Origin: Planctomycetales bacterium
GTDB lineage: Bacteria > Planctomycetota > Planctomycetia > Planctomycetales > Planctomycetaceae
Reading direction: 5' to 3'
Assembly (NCBI GenBank): GCA_028285345.1
Contig: JANQPT010000014.1
Coordinates: forward strand, 248,001-312,000
Length of the DNA stretch: 64,000 nucleotides
The number at the start of each line of letters is the position of its first letter. Within the stretch, counting starts at the first letter, position 1. Below the pieces are notes generated by a model. That model ran no database searches. It saw only the letters and a list, made by a program, of their open reading frames with translations, and was not told the DNA's origin. This document shows positions 9,563-19,464 of this stretch, one piece after another. The position numbers and the translations under genes are program-made.

Positions 9563-10717
9563 CTACCGAGTTTCCTCGACCCACCTTGAATCATCCGATT
9601 GATTGTCGAACTCGTTTTCAAACTCCGCTGCCAACGGATGTCGCCGTTGCCGACGGACTCGGCGTTGCGGTTGCTTGTCTCGGCGAACCTCAGAGTCAGC
9701 GTGCAAACGCATCATATCCACGCGAATCACCTCAGTGCTGTCGTCTGCATCATCTGCTTCGGGCGAGAAGTCATCGGCACGAATCACGGTCTCATCGTGT
9801 TCATACTCCGGGGCGTCGTCGGCTCGGCCTTCGTGAAGTGGGTGTCGGCCGTGCGACCGCAGCGGGTGCCGACGTTCGTCGACGCTCCGCGAAGCAGGAC
9901 GCTCAACCCGGCGGCGGGGACGCTCGGCGTGGAGATCGTCGTCACCGTCCGCCGTGCGTTCGGCTCTTTGCCGGCTCAGTCGTGACGACTCCTCCCGTGA
10001 GGCACGCACAATCCGTTGTGCGGCGGCCGCATTCCTGGAACTACGTCCGCTTTTAGCAACGTGGGAGATTTGTTCAATTCGTTTCGGAACGACCCGTTCG
10101 TGGTGGATTTCATACGACTGTTTCACAGATTCAAATTCTGTCCCCGCATCAGGATGTAGTCGCTTGGCAGCCGCGCGGATGTCGTCCGACGCTTTTGTGC
10201 GGCCTTTACCTTCCAATGTGACGTGAGTCTCATCAGAGAACAAAGTCGGTGCGCCGTCTTCAGGGACCAGTCGCAGGCTCAACGTGCAATTGGCTTCGTG
10301 GCTGCCGCTGCGCGGATAGGGAATAAAGATTTGATACGCCGGACCGACTTTGCCCATTTTGGCGTAGGTATTCCAGGAGGGGGCGTCGAATTCAAATTGG
10401 CGGATCGGCTTCGACTGGTCGTCCTCCGACCCCTGGTCGTCGAACACGTAGACGCGGACCTTTCCCTTGACCAGGACCGGCATGTTGCGCTTGTCGGTGA
10501 AGAACATGATATTGCCTGCAAATCCACGCGTGGGACGTCCGCCGTGTGTTCCCCGCGCCGGCCTCCAAGTCGCCAGGATCTGTGTGGCCGGTTCCTTAGC
10601 GGTCGCGTATGCAGGCTTCGCAGCTCCGCTAAACAGCGTATTCAATCCCGTGCAGCCGGTCGCGAGTAGCGGCAGCAGGCAGACGGCGGCCAAGAGCGGC
10701 TTCGTTCTCATCATCAT
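9563..10717 (-). CDS. Lipoprotein of unknown function
   Basis: A 384-residue predicted lipoprotein. The signal (MRTKPLLAAVCLLPLLATGC) ends in a clear lipobox, LLATGC. The N-terminal half (about residues 45-175) is a folded domain with ILATWRPARGTHGG, VKGKVRVYVFDD and THVTLEGKGR, a pattern I know only as a conserved planctomycete unknown. The C-terminal half is strongly charged and low in complexity (repeated Arg, Glu, Asp, His), probably disordered. It lies directly downstream of gspD on the same strand and may act in the envelope with the secretion system; that link is from position only. Confidence 0.72.
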   Translation of the reverse strand: MMMRTKPLLAAVCLLPLLATGCTGLNTLFSGAAKPAYATAKEPATQILATWRPARGTHGGRPTRGFAGNIMFFTDKRNMPVLVKGKVRVYVFDDQGSEDDQSKPIRQFEFDAPSWNTYAKMGKVGPAYQIFIPYPRSGSHEANCTLSLRLVPEDGAPTLFSDETHVTLEGKGRTKASDDIRAAAKRLHPDAGTEFESVKQSYEIHHERVVPKRIEQISHVAKSGRSSRNAAAAQRIVRASREESSRLSRQRAERTADGDDDLHAERPRRRVERPASRSVDERRHPLRSHGRHPLHEGRADDAPEYEHDETVIRADDFSPEADDADDSTEVIRVDMMRLHADSEVRRDKQPQRRVRRQRRHPLAAEFENEFDNQSDDSRWVEETR

Positions 10718-10768
10718 TCATCCTGAATTCAGTTCGAGGATATTTCCTGGACAACCCTCATCCAACGC

Positions 10769-13700
10769 TCACTGCTGAACTGACGGTTCGCCGTCGGAGA
10801 ATTCCTCATCGAGTTGGAACAGCCGGGGCTCCGGCTCACCGTCGATCTCCTCCCAATCCGCGAAGTCGGTCTTCGCTGGCATTCGCGTCAGCGGAATCGT
10901 CGCGTCGTCCGCATCACTGCTGGGCGGAACGACCATCGGAGGAGCCTGCATCTCTCCCGGAGGACAGGTCGGGCATTCCTCAGGCAAAGCAAACAGCGGG
11001 CCGTGGACGGCCTCGGCTTCTTCCGCATAGAAGTGGATGCGTTCCGCTTCCACCTGCTTGATCCATTCGGAGGTTTCGTCGTTGTGAATCACGCGCGGTG
11101 TGAGGAAGATCAATAATTCGTTGCGCAGGTGTCTGTCGAGATCGTACCGAAACGCCGAGCCGAGCAGCGGCAGATCGCCCAGCACCGGCACCTTGCGCTC
11201 CACATGCGCAGAGTTATTGGTGATCATTCCGCCCATGACGATCGTCTGGCCCGATTTCGCAGTCACCACGGCACTGGCCGTAGTGATATCTTTGACGGGT
11301 GCCTCAATGACGTTCCCGCTGACGGCGTCCGAGAAAATCGGCACGCCGGCACCAGGCGCCAAATCGAACGCGCTTTTTTCTGCAATCACCTCCATCACGA
11401 TTCGGCCGTCGGGAGTGATCCGCGGTTTGACGCTGAGAATAATTCCGGCTCGCTCTTGCCGTACAACCGGATTGGCGCTGCCGACCGGGTTGAGCGTGAC
11501 ACCATCGGCGACCGGCACGTCCTGACCGACTTGAATTTCCGCGACCTGGTTGTCCAGTGTCCGGATTTGCGGCCGGCTGAGGACTTCCACGTGCCGCGAT
11601 TCCGACAACGCCCGGATTAACAGGCTCACGCTCTCAGAACTCGCCGAGAAAACAAATCCGCCGTAACCCAGTTCTTCATTGGTGCGTGACAGCGCAAAGT
11701 TGCTCAGGCCTTGGGCTCCGATGGTGGTAGGCCTGATCGTGTTATTGCCCAGGGTTTGATTGTTGAATAAGAATCCCGGCGTGCTGGCTTGAGAGATGAT
11801 GCTCTGCGTTTCCGTGACGATCCCCGTTGCGGGATCGTTAAACGATTGTGTAATTGTGGTGATGTCTTCCGGCGTGATGATGCTGCGATCGAACAGGATT
11901 GAATCCTGAACGCCGACCTCGACGCCGAATTCCTCTGTGTTGTCCAATTCGACTTCAACCAACAGTGCCTGGATGATCACTTCCTGCGGCTGGAAATCGA
12001 GTTGCAGCACCAGATTGTGAATATCCTCAAAGTAGCGCGGCGTGGCGCTGATGATCAAACTGTTGCTGACCGGTTCGGAGACCACAATCACTTCCCGCTC
12101 GATCTGTGCAAACAAATTGCCTAGCTCGGTGGTTTCCTCTTCCACAGCCCGCCGCTCTGCTAAGAATTGATTTACGGCAAGGGCAACGTCGTCGGAGCGA
12201 ATGTTCTTCGGGCGGTAAACAGTCGTCTCCCGCTCGCGAATCTTGTCCGCATCGAGCCGCAACATGACCGCTTCGGCGACCTGCAGGGCCTCGGCGCCGC
12301 CTTGGTAGATGATGATATTCGTGCGGGGATCGGCCGTGAACCGGAGCGGGACGAGGTTGCTGTCGGCATTCTCCGCGCCGGCCAACTGAACGCCGATCGG
12401 CTGATCTTCGTCGTCGGTGCGGAACAACGTATCCAGAATCTGCACCACCGCCGTCGCGTCCGCGTTGAGCAGTTTGAACATTTTCGTTTCCGCGACGATC
12501 GGCGACGGGCGGTCCAGCCGTTCGATCAACGCTTCCATCAGCGGCATGCTCACTTCCGGAGCGACGACCATCAAGGTGTTCGTCCGCGGTTCGGGGGTGA
12601 TGCGAATGTCGGTCAGAATCCCTGAGCGCACGATTTCTTCTCGATCCCCTTCGGACTTCAAGAACTGCAAGATGGTCGATTTGATGCCGCGAATCTCTTG
12701 AACTCCTTCGCCGCCCTGTCCCCCGGAGCCGGTGAACTGTCCCGCTTGTCCGCCGCCCGTGGTCGGCTGCGTGTTGAGGATGCTCTGAATCGCCAGATTC
12801 AGCGTCTCGGCCAGTTCTTCCGCCGTAGCGTTTTCCAGACGGATCAGCCGCATTTGATTGACCGCTTTTGACTCCTCGCGATCGATTTCCGATATCAAAG
12901 CGCCAATTTCTTCCATGTCGCGCGGACCGGCGAACAGCAAGACGGAGTTGGTCCGCGCGTCGGCGCTAATCTTGAATTGCGGTGCCCGCGGCCCTAAACC
13001 GACTTCACCCCGTTCGCCGTAGAACTCATTGACAATGTCGACAACTTGCAGTGCCACCGCGCTCTTCAAGCGAAACACGCGAAACTGGGTGTCGGGCGCC
13101 ACCGGCTGATCCAGTTTTTCCGCCAGTTCAAGAACCGACTTCATGTCTGTCGTGGGCGCCAGGATGACGATCGCATTGGGCGTGACCACCGGCAGCACAA
13201 TCACCGGCTGCAATTCCTGAGCCGCCTGGGAACGTCCGCCGATCAGCTTCTCGAACAGCGCCGTCAGCAATTCCGCCAGTGCCGTTGAGCGGACGTGACG
13301 CAGCATCAACAATTGAATGTCCGGGACGGCGCCCTGGCCGAGACGCTGAATCTCCTGCACCATCCGATTGACCTTCGCGACGTCTTCTTCGCCGCCGATG
13401 ATGATCAACAGCCCCGATTCGGGAATCGACTGAATCCGCACGTCTCCCTTGAGCCCGCCGCCGAAAATTTCTTGAACGTCTTGTGGTTCGCCTTCGCCGG
13501 GCGGGAGATCCTGTGGGTTTTGTGGCGGCTGGTTGTCCTTTTGATCGGCCTGCGCGATGCGCAGGTGCTGTAGAATCGGCCGCACCGACTCTTCGATCTG
13601 TTTCACGTCGGCGGTCCCAGCGACCAGTTGTATCGTCTCATCGCGGCGGAGCGGCGTTTGATCGAGATAGTCAACGACATTCAGCAGCGAATCGACTTGG

Positions 13701-14578
13701 CGCTGCGGACCTTCAACGACCAACTCACCTTTTGTCGAGTCGATACCGACTGCCAGTTTGAGTCCGCTGGCGGTCGTTTGCTTTTTGCGCGCGTCGTACT
13801 GTTTCACCTGATGTGTGACAATAAAGCCGGGCAGGCCGTCCGGCCCCTCATCGATCAGCTTTGCCGCCGGCTTGTAGCCTCGAAAGATCGTCCGGGCGAT
13901 GTCCACAGCCGAACGGCGAGACGGTTTGACGGCAACCGCTTCGATATCGACAGGTGCGATCGGCTGCGGCTTATGCCGTTTGATTGCTCGTTTCGGCGTG
14001 GGCTTTTCCGGCGCAGTGTCCTCAAATCCGACCTGTCGAATCTGATCTCGAGTCCGTTTCTGAGGCCGTTTCGCGGTACGCTCATCTCGTGCGGTCGATT
14101 TCGGCGGATCTTGCGAATGTTCATTGCGAGCATTTAACGTGGCCGGGCGGTACTTCGCCCGTTCGGCGTCTTTCTCCAAGACGATTAAATAATCCCCTTT
14201 GACCACCAGTCGAAAATGCTTGCGGGAAAGGTCCCGATTCAGAATTTTCAACGCGGTTTGAGGCGTGTACTTCGACGTGTCTCGGCGATTGTACCGGCCG
14301 GCGGGAATCCGATCGGCAACCAGCGTCTTGTCCATCGAATCCGCAACCTTCCGGAGCACCCGGTCCCACTTGGTGTTCAAGAACAACAGCCGGACCGTCC
14401 GTTCCTCGCGCGCTCCAGTTTCGTTGTGGTAAGTCCGCGCGGTCTCCAGCGCCTCTTCGCGGCGCGAGCCCGCCCGCTTTTTTCCGGCGGCAACGGAGGA
14501 CTTCGTAACGCCTAGCGCGACGAATCCTCCCAAAAAAATCACACAAACGAGCGGCAGTTTGAGTTTTGAAATAACCAA
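10769..14578 (-). CDS. gspD: Type II secretion secretin GspD, extra-long
   Basis: A 1269-residue outer-membrane secretin, against about 650-750 for ordinary GspD. After a signal-like hydrophobic start (LPLVCVIFLGGFVALGV) come an STN/N0-like domain (about 65-125, KYTPQTALKILNRDL) and a basic linker. About seven N-type (NolW) modules follow, each with a pattern like TNSVLLFAGPRDMEEIGALI. The C-terminal secretin barrel (about 870-1180) carries LSRPQIRTLDNQVAEIQVGQ and VPVLGDLPLLGSAFR...LIFLTPRVI. The tail is Pro-rich and acidic. It follows the gspE-K and L/M genes and is followed by the lipoprotein gene. Sequence shows an expanded periplasmic ring stack; its purpose is inferred. Confidence 0.92.
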   Translation of the reverse strand: MVISKLKLPLVCVIFLGGFVALGVTKSSVAAGKKRAGSRREEALETARTYHNETGAREERTVRLLFLNTKWDRVLRKVADSMDKTLVADRIPAGRYNRRDTSKYTPQTALKILNRDLSRKHFRLVVKGDYLIVLEKDAERAKYRPATLNARNEHSQDPPKSTARDERTAKRPQKRTRDQIRQVGFEDTAPEKPTPKRAIKRHKPQPIAPVDIEAVAVKPSRRSAVDIARTIFRGYKPAAKLIDEGPDGLPGFIVTHQVKQYDARKKQTTASGLKLAVGIDSTKGELVVEGPQRQVDSLLNVVDYLDQTPLRRDETIQLVAGTADVKQIEESVRPILQHLRIAQADQKDNQPPQNPQDLPPGEGEPQDVQEIFGGGLKGDVRIQSIPESGLLIIIGGEEDVAKVNRMVQEIQRLGQGAVPDIQLLMLRHVRSTALAELLTALFEKLIGGRSQAAQELQPVIVLPVVTPNAIVILAPTTDMKSVLELAEKLDQPVAPDTQFRVFRLKSAVALQVVDIVNEFYGERGEVGLGPRAPQFKISADARTNSVLLFAGPRDMEEIGALISEIDREESKAVNQMRLIRLENATAEELAETLNLAIQSILNTQPTTGGGQAGQFTGSGGQGGEGVQEIRGIKSTILQFLKSEGDREEIVRSGILTDIRITPEPRTNTLMVVAPEVSMPLMEALIERLDRPSPIVAETKMFKLLNADATAVVQILDTLFRTDDEDQPIGVQLAGAENADSNLVPLRFTADPRTNIIIYQGGAEALQVAEAVMLRLDADKIRERETTVYRPKNIRSDDVALAVNQFLAERRAVEEETTELGNLFAQIEREVIVVSEPVSNSLIISATPRYFEDIHNLVLQLDFQPQEVIIQALLVEVELDNTEEFGVEVGVQDSILFDRSIITPEDITTITQSFNDPATGIVTETQSIISQASTPGFLFNNQTLGNNTIRPTTIGAQGLSNFALSRTNEELGYGGFVFSASSESVSLLIRALSESRHVEVLSRPQIRTLDNQVAEIQVGQDVPVADGVTLNPVGSANPVVRQERAGIILSVKPRITPDGRIVMEVIAEKSAFDLAPGAGVPIFSDAVSGNVIEAPVKDITTASAVVTAKSGQTIVMGGMITNNSAHVERKVPVLGDLPLLGSAFRYDLDRHLRNELLIFLTPRVIHNDETSEWIKQVEAERIHFYAEEAEAVHGPLFALPEECPTCPPGEMQAPPMVVPPSSDADDATIPLTRMPAKTDFADWEEIDGEPEPRLFQLDEEFSDGEPSVQQ

Positions 14579-14898
14579 CAGAGCGTCTCCAGTAGGGACG
14601 GGAAATCAATCCCGAGACCAAGATGTCTTGCCCCGAATTCCTAACGAACGCGCGGACGGATAATCCGCACAACTGTTATTATCGGCAAAGCTTTCCAGGC
14701 TTGTGAGGAAACAACCGTTGTTCGAAGCGAATCGACGATCTTAAATCTGCTCGCTCAGGTTAAGCAATGCGGCGCAGTGGAGTTAGCGAGAATTACGAAC
14801 GTACGCGGGAGTTCGCGTACGGCAGCGGCAGCCCAATCGAGATCGGGGCACATGCACATGCCGGGCGGAGGGGCGTTTAGCGTGTCAACAAATCCGGC
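14579..14898. other. Gap upstream of gspD with a small palindrome
   Basis: No gene is seen. It holds an 8-bp perfect inverted repeat CGTACGCG/CGCGTACG (14800-14821, 6-nt loop), which could be an operator or a weak hairpin. It probably contains a separate promoter or a processing site for gspD. Confidence 0.4.
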
Positions 14899-15894
14899 TT
14901 AGCGCGTCGAGACCGTCGAAGGATCAGCAGGTTTCGCCTCGGTCTCGCTGACTTTCTCAATTTGCCGCAGATTCTGTCCCAGTTTCAGACGCCAAACTTC
15001 TCCGTCAATTTGCATCGTGAAGAAATCGGGACCAATGGCGAGGACTTTGCCTTTAACACCCGCGACATCAAAATCCTCGCCTTCGCGGAGTTCAGTGGAG
15101 CGGTTTTTGGTTCGATCGTACAGGACCACGTCGCGCGATTCTCCCTTGGCAACGTAGCCCACCAGCACGACGTGCTCAGCGACGTCGATACCCGGTTTCT
15201 CCGGTTCCTTCGGCGTCGGCTTCTTTTCGACAACTTTGGGAGGCGGACCGTTGTAACCCCGTGCAAACAGATTCTTCTGGGTGAGGGCGGCGTATTGCTC
15301 GCGGGTTTTGTCCTGCATTAGTTTTGAGACGACTTCCTTCCGTCCCTCTTCGAACAGTGCGTCTCGATGATCTGCGTCATTGACCGAAACCGCATCGCTG
15401 ACCACGATGATGTCCAGCACCGGGTCGCCTTCCGCACCGGTCGCCCTGAGATCGATCGTCCTGATTTTTTGCAGCAAGTCCGCTCGTTGATATGCGAACA
15501 GGAAATCGGCCAATTGAGACAGAGTGCCCTTTGCGGTCACCGTCATCCCGATCAACGCGAACGTATCCTTTCGTTTCGTGATCGGATTGCGGTCGATGTT
15601 CACATTTTGAAGTTTGGCGTTCAAAGCCAATTCCAGCAGCCAGTTTTCATACAATGCCGCCGCGTCCAGTCGCTCCGGCGGCAAGCTCTGTTGCTTCCAC
15701 TGACCGAGCTTTCTGCGGGCCGCCATGATCCGCAATTCCTCGTCTTGTTTTCCCTCCTGCGCTCGCCGGAGATTCTCGATCGTTGATTGCCGATTGCTAA
15801 TCGGTGACAAGAGTATCCGCCACGCCGGCTGCGCGCCGCCGATCAGAAACACAGCGACTAGGCCGATCAGTAGAATTCGTTCTCGTTGGTTCAT
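14899..15894 (-). CDS. PilO/PilP-type fusion (GspM/GspC-like)
   Basis: A 331-residue inner-membrane protein. One N-terminal membrane helix (ILLIGLVAVFLIGGAQPAW) is followed by a helical then ferredoxin-like region (about 30-175, with MTVTAKGTLSQLADFLFAYQ), as in PilO and GspM. The C-terminal half (about 195-315) begins QYAALTQKNLFARG and has LVGYVAKGESRDVVLYD and FTMQIDGEVWRLKLG, as in the HR domain of GspC or PilP, which contacts the secretin. The start ATG overlaps the stop of the upstream gene (ATGA), so the two are translationally coupled. The fusion would tie the inner-membrane platform directly to GspD. Domain assignment is by pattern, not by search. Confidence 0.75.
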   Translation of the reverse strand: MNQRERILLIGLVAVFLIGGAQPAWRILLSPISNRQSTIENLRRAQEGKQDEELRIMAARRKLGQWKQQSLPPERLDAAALYENWLLELALNAKLQNVNIDRNPITKRKDTFALIGMTVTAKGTLSQLADFLFAYQRADLLQKIRTIDLRATGAEGDPVLDIIVVSDAVSVNDADHRDALFEEGRKEVVSKLMQDKTREQYAALTQKNLFARGYNGPPPKVVEKKPTPKEPEKPGIDVAEHVVLVGYVAKGESRDVVLYDRTKNRSTELREGEDFDVAGVKGKVLAIGPDFFTMQIDGEVWRLKLGQNLRQIEKVSETEAKPADPSTVSTR

Positions 15895-17474
15895 GACGGC
15901 CGGTCTCCCGCCTCTTCTTTAGCTTTGGTCTCGTCGGCCGATTTTGCGGAGCCATCTTGAGCAGGCTTCGCGTCTTTCTCGGTCCCGGCGGAAGACGAGG
16001 TCAATTCCACCTGGGGCGCATCCTGTTGCAGCAAAAGTTCTGTATCAAACGTCCACGGATGATGCGGGGCACGTTCGTCGTTGCGGGAAGTATCGCCGAG
16101 AAACTGGTATCGCTCATCGTGACGCAATACGCGTTTCCCGAAGTCGATCCCGTCAGCACGATCACGGTAGAAGCCGGTCAGCCGGATTCGCCCCTTTGCG
16201 TCGGCCGCGCCCAAGTTGAGCCGCAGTTCCTGGTAATAGGCCCGGTCCGCCGGCGGCAGCAGCGTCTGCAACGCGACCAACTCATCCAGCCAAAGTGTGC
16301 GGTCGGCAGTCCACTCCTCGACCAGCGCCGCCTTTTCCAGCAGCGGGCGGTCGCGCTTGATGTCTCGGTCCAACTCCGCATTTTCTGTTTTGAGCGTTTC
16401 AATCTGCTTGTTGAGTTGACCGACCTTGGAATAAATCGACCCGCCGACGATGAGCGCGATCCCGGCGGCGATTGCTGCTCCCCAAATCGCTCGGCGGCGC
16501 GTGTGGTCCGGCTTAACCGGCGGTTTGCGCGGATCCAGAAAATCGATCGGTTCAGCCAGCGGTTGAGATTTCGCGAGCAAGCTGCCAACTAAGGCGGAAT
16601 AGGCCGACGCTACTGCAGGCACTTCGGCGGCCATTTGCAAACCGGCAACTGCGAACGGATCGACGACGTGCACTTCGGGGTTGAGTCGGCTGGCCAACAG
16701 CGGAGCCAGCGCCTCGAATTCCGCCGTCGAACCGACCAGCCATGCGTGCGCGATATCTTTGCTTTGGACCGGCCCGGTCAATCCCATCAGCGACCGCGCG
16801 ACTGCGGAGATCACCGCCTGGTTATCGGCCTCTTCGCCCTCACCGGCCACTTGTGTGAAGTGAGAAAACACAATCTGCCGGTCTTTGAGCAACGAAATCT
16901 CGATCCGCGGACCGTGCCGGGTGACGATGAGTGACGCGGCGCCGCTCGCAGTCGAATCAGCCGACGCCGTTCGCAATACCACCTCCGCCGCCGATACGGG
17001 GCTCAGTCCCGCCGAGACGAGATTTAGTCCCGCCGCCCCCGTCACCGCCGACAACTCTTCCAGTGATTGTCGCGAGACGGATGCAATCAACACATCACGG
17101 GATGTCGCCTCTTCCGACCTCGCCAAGGGGAGAAAGTCGAGACACAGTTGATCCAACGGTAGGGAGGACTTCAGGCCCGCCTGAAACTTCACCAAATCAG
17201 GCAGCTCTTCGTCGGGCACATCCGGGACTTCGACATGCCGCACAACGGCGACCTCCCGGGGAAACGTGGCAACGACTTGTGTGCACTGCACACCCTTTGC
17301 CGCCAATTGCTGTTTGAGCCAGTCTCCCGCTGCCGCCGGATCGTGCGAAAGGTCAAGTTCCTCTGGAATCGCGAGCTCGAAGCAAGAGCGGATACGCACT
17401 CCGGAGGGAGTGACCTGCCCATCGATCCCCAAAATTTTGCGCGGTTCAAATTCTAACGCCAGCAGTTCCGACAT
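15891..17474 (-). CDS. PilM/PilN-type GspL-like platform protein
   Basis: A 527-residue protein combining two roles. The N-terminal part (about 1-310) is a PilM/GspL actin-like domain (ILGIDGQVTPSGVRI, VVATFPREVAVVRHVEVPDV). A single membrane helix (AIWGAAIAAGIALIVGG, about 325-345) is followed by a coiled coil and a PilN/GspL periplasmic domain (about 350-460), then an acidic tail. In type II secretion GspL anchors the ATPase GspE to the membrane platform. The ATG at 17474 has AGGGAAAAG just before it; an upstream ATG at 17528 is in frame but lacks a ribosome-binding site. The stop overlaps the next gene. Confidence 0.82.
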   Translation of the reverse strand: MSELLALEFEPRKILGIDGQVTPSGVRIRSCFELAIPEELDLSHDPAAAGDWLKQQLAAKGVQCTQVVATFPREVAVVRHVEVPDVPDEELPDLVKFQAGLKSSLPLDQLCLDFLPLARSEEATSRDVLIASVSRQSLEELSAVTGAAGLNLVSAGLSPVSAAEVVLRTASADSTASGAASLIVTRHGPRIEISLLKDRQIVFSHFTQVAGEGEEADNQAVISAVARSLMGLTGPVQSKDIAHAWLVGSTAEFEALAPLLASRLNPEVHVVDPFAVAGLQMAAEVPAVASAYSALVGSLLAKSQPLAEPIDFLDPRKPPVKPDHTRRRAIWGAAIAAGIALIVGGSIYSKVGQLNKQIETLKTENAELDRDIKRDRPLLEKAALVEEWTADRTLWLDELVALQTLLPPADRAYYQELRLNLGAADAKGRIRLTGFYRDRADGIDFGKRVLRHDERYQFLGDTSRNDERAPHHPWTFDTELLLQQDAPQVELTSSSAGTEKDAKPAQDGSAKSADETKAKEEAGDRPS

Positions 17475-17703
17475 CTTTTCCCTGGTCCCTTCGTGGAGCG
17501 CCATGTGCGAAGCAACGGTCCTTCGCATCTAACTTCTATCATCGCCGCCCAAGCGGGCAATGGCAACGGGTGATCTGTCAATTGTGTAACGCGCCGTGGC
17601 AACTTCTTCCCCATTTTCATCGTAAAAAGGCCGCTTCCCCCTGGGGTCCGGGCACTGCCGGAGGCGATGGAAGTTCAGCCGATCGCGAAAACCCGCACAA
17701 TCG

Positions 17704-19458
17704 TCACTGCCGGGTTGCGAACAGATCACGTGGATAGCCAATCCCCAGCGGCGTCAGATCTCGGACCGACAGCACACGCGGCGGGCTCTGTGAGGCGTCG
17801 ATCGCCGCTTCGATCCGCACCAGCGGCGGTCCCGCGTCGTAGTAGCCCAAAATCTGCACCCGATAGACGTCCCCTTTGGTGGTCAAAAAGGGGGCGATCT
17901 TTCGCACCGTATCCAGGTCGGTCAATCCCTCAGTCATCAGCCAGCCGCACGTTTCGCGGCCGGGACGTTGTTCCGATAGCGAGGCTCCTTCGAGATCGAT
18001 CGAACGTGAAGAAACGATCGTCGAAGCCAACTCATCATCGATATCCGGCAACCCCTTCAGAATCTCCAGCGGCGCTTCATTCACGTTGATTCGTCCGGAC
18101 AGATTGTCCTCCGCCAGCGCCGTCACCACTCCGTCCAACTCAGGAAGGTACTCCTGCATCTCACTCGTCTCGTCGGACCAAGGGCTGGTTAAGGTCTTTT
18201 CTTTCGAATCGATCTTTGCGTCGACGGAAACGCCGATCAGATCAAAGATCGAACGGACCGGGTAGCGGGACCCGTTTGTCAGGTCCAACCCGCCCCGTGT
18301 GACCTTTCCTTGTCCTCCAAAGACCGCCTTGCCGGCGGCGTTCGCAGCTTGTTGTGCTGTTGCTCCACCTGGCGAGGAACCGGTGCTCGCACCCGACTCC
18401 CCCGTCTTGATGTTGTCGGAGGTCTCTCCGTACGAAGCGCCCTGTTCGCCGGTTTTCGCGGCTTGCCCTCCACCACCGGTCTTTGCCGATCCGCCCGAAC
18501 TCGACCGTGAGCGTGAACTTGACCGCGACGAGCCGGATTGGGCCGGACCGAACAACCGGTACGCGATCACAAACTGTGCCGTCTCCTTGTCGTATTCCGT
18601 CTCTAACTCGTCGTACAACTCATCAAGCTTATCAGACGCGATATTGATCTTCTTCGTTCCGTCTTCGCGCAGATTCGATTCCTTGCTGTTCACCGTGAGA
18701 TAGGCTGAGAAGCCCAATTCCAGTTCGCCGTCAGCATTGTCCGGAGGATGCGAAGCGTCGCCGTCATCCTCTCCCGGATCCAACAAGCCGTTCCGGTTGG
18801 CGTCCTCGCCGTACAGCAGCCAAGGCGTCATGCCCCGCACCAATAACAGTTCATCCAGCGATTCCAGCGGTCCGTTTTTGGCGGCGTAGGGTGTTGCCAG
18901 CGACAAATAGTAATCATCTTCGGCGCCGTAATCCCGCGGATTGTCGTTCTTGTCGGTCCAATCCAAGATTGAATCGGCAATCTCGTCGGTCATTTCAGGG
19001 ACCGCCATCAGCATCTCTCGCGCGGTCGACGAGCTGTGCTGGGATAGGGCGTTGATGTTGAGCTTGCCCGACTCATTAATCAGGCCGAAACGGATCGTCT
19101 GCCGTCGGTCATCGCATTCACACGGCGCCACGACCGAAAACCGTCCTTGAGCGCGGGGATTGTCGGCCGCTAGGACCACAATGTCGCGATAGAGCGCGGG
19201 GTCGTGGTAGGTATCCAGCGGATAGACCGACGACTCGTTGTCCAGCAGCGTCACCACATAGTCGAGTCCCGAATCCGCAAACACACGAGCCTGAACCTGC
19301 CGCCCGTGCAGCTCGGCGGTTTCGATCTCAACAACCATCATCTCTGAGAAGGTGTATGCGCCCAACGACAGGAGCACGATCACGACCAACACGATCAGCA
19401 GTACGCTGCCGCGCCGCTCTTGTTGCTTGCCGGTCAAACGAGGGAGTCTCAGCCGCAT
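17704..19458 (-). CDS. gspK: Type II secretion minor pseudopilin GspK
   Basis: A 584-residue GspK, the large minor pseudopilin that caps the pseudopilus tip. The N-terminal prepilin-type segment (RRGSVLLIVLVVIVLLSLGAY) is followed by the GspK body with LDWTDKNDNPRDYGAEDDYY and NINALSQ. A later helix-hairpin-helix-like part has GRINVNEAPLEILKGLPDI. GspK usually has about 320 residues; this one carries a Ser/Gly-rich insert (about 320-390, SGSSRSSSRSRSSSGG) and extra C-terminal sequence. It lies 6 bp from gspJ. Confidence 0.92.
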   Translation of the reverse strand: MRLRLPRLTGKQQERRGSVLLIVLVVIVLLSLGAYTFSEMMVVEIETAELHGRQVQARVFADSGLDYVVTLLDNESSVYPLDTYHDPALYRDIVVLAADNPRAQGRFSVVAPCECDDRRQTIRFGLINESGKLNINALSQHSSSTAREMLMAVPEMTDEIADSILDWTDKNDNPRDYGAEDDYYLSLATPYAAKNGPLESLDELLLVRGMTPWLLYGEDANRNGLLDPGEDDGDASHPPDNADGELELGFSAYLTVNSKESNLREDGTKKINIASDKLDELYDELETEYDKETAQFVIAYRLFGPAQSGSSRSSSRSRSSSGGSAKTGGGGQAAKTGEQGASYGETSDNIKTGESGASTGSSPGGATAQQAANAAGKAVFGGQGKVTRGGLDLTNGSRYPVRSIFDLIGVSVDAKIDSKEKTLTSPWSDETSEMQEYLPELDGVVTALAEDNLSGRINVNEAPLEILKGLPDIDDELASTIVSSRSIDLEGASLSEQRPGRETCGWLMTEGLTDLDTVRKIAPFLTTKGDVYRVQILGYYDAGPPLVRIEAAIDASQSPPRVLSVRDLTPLGIGYPRDLFATRQ

Positions 19459-19464
19459 GTTTCG

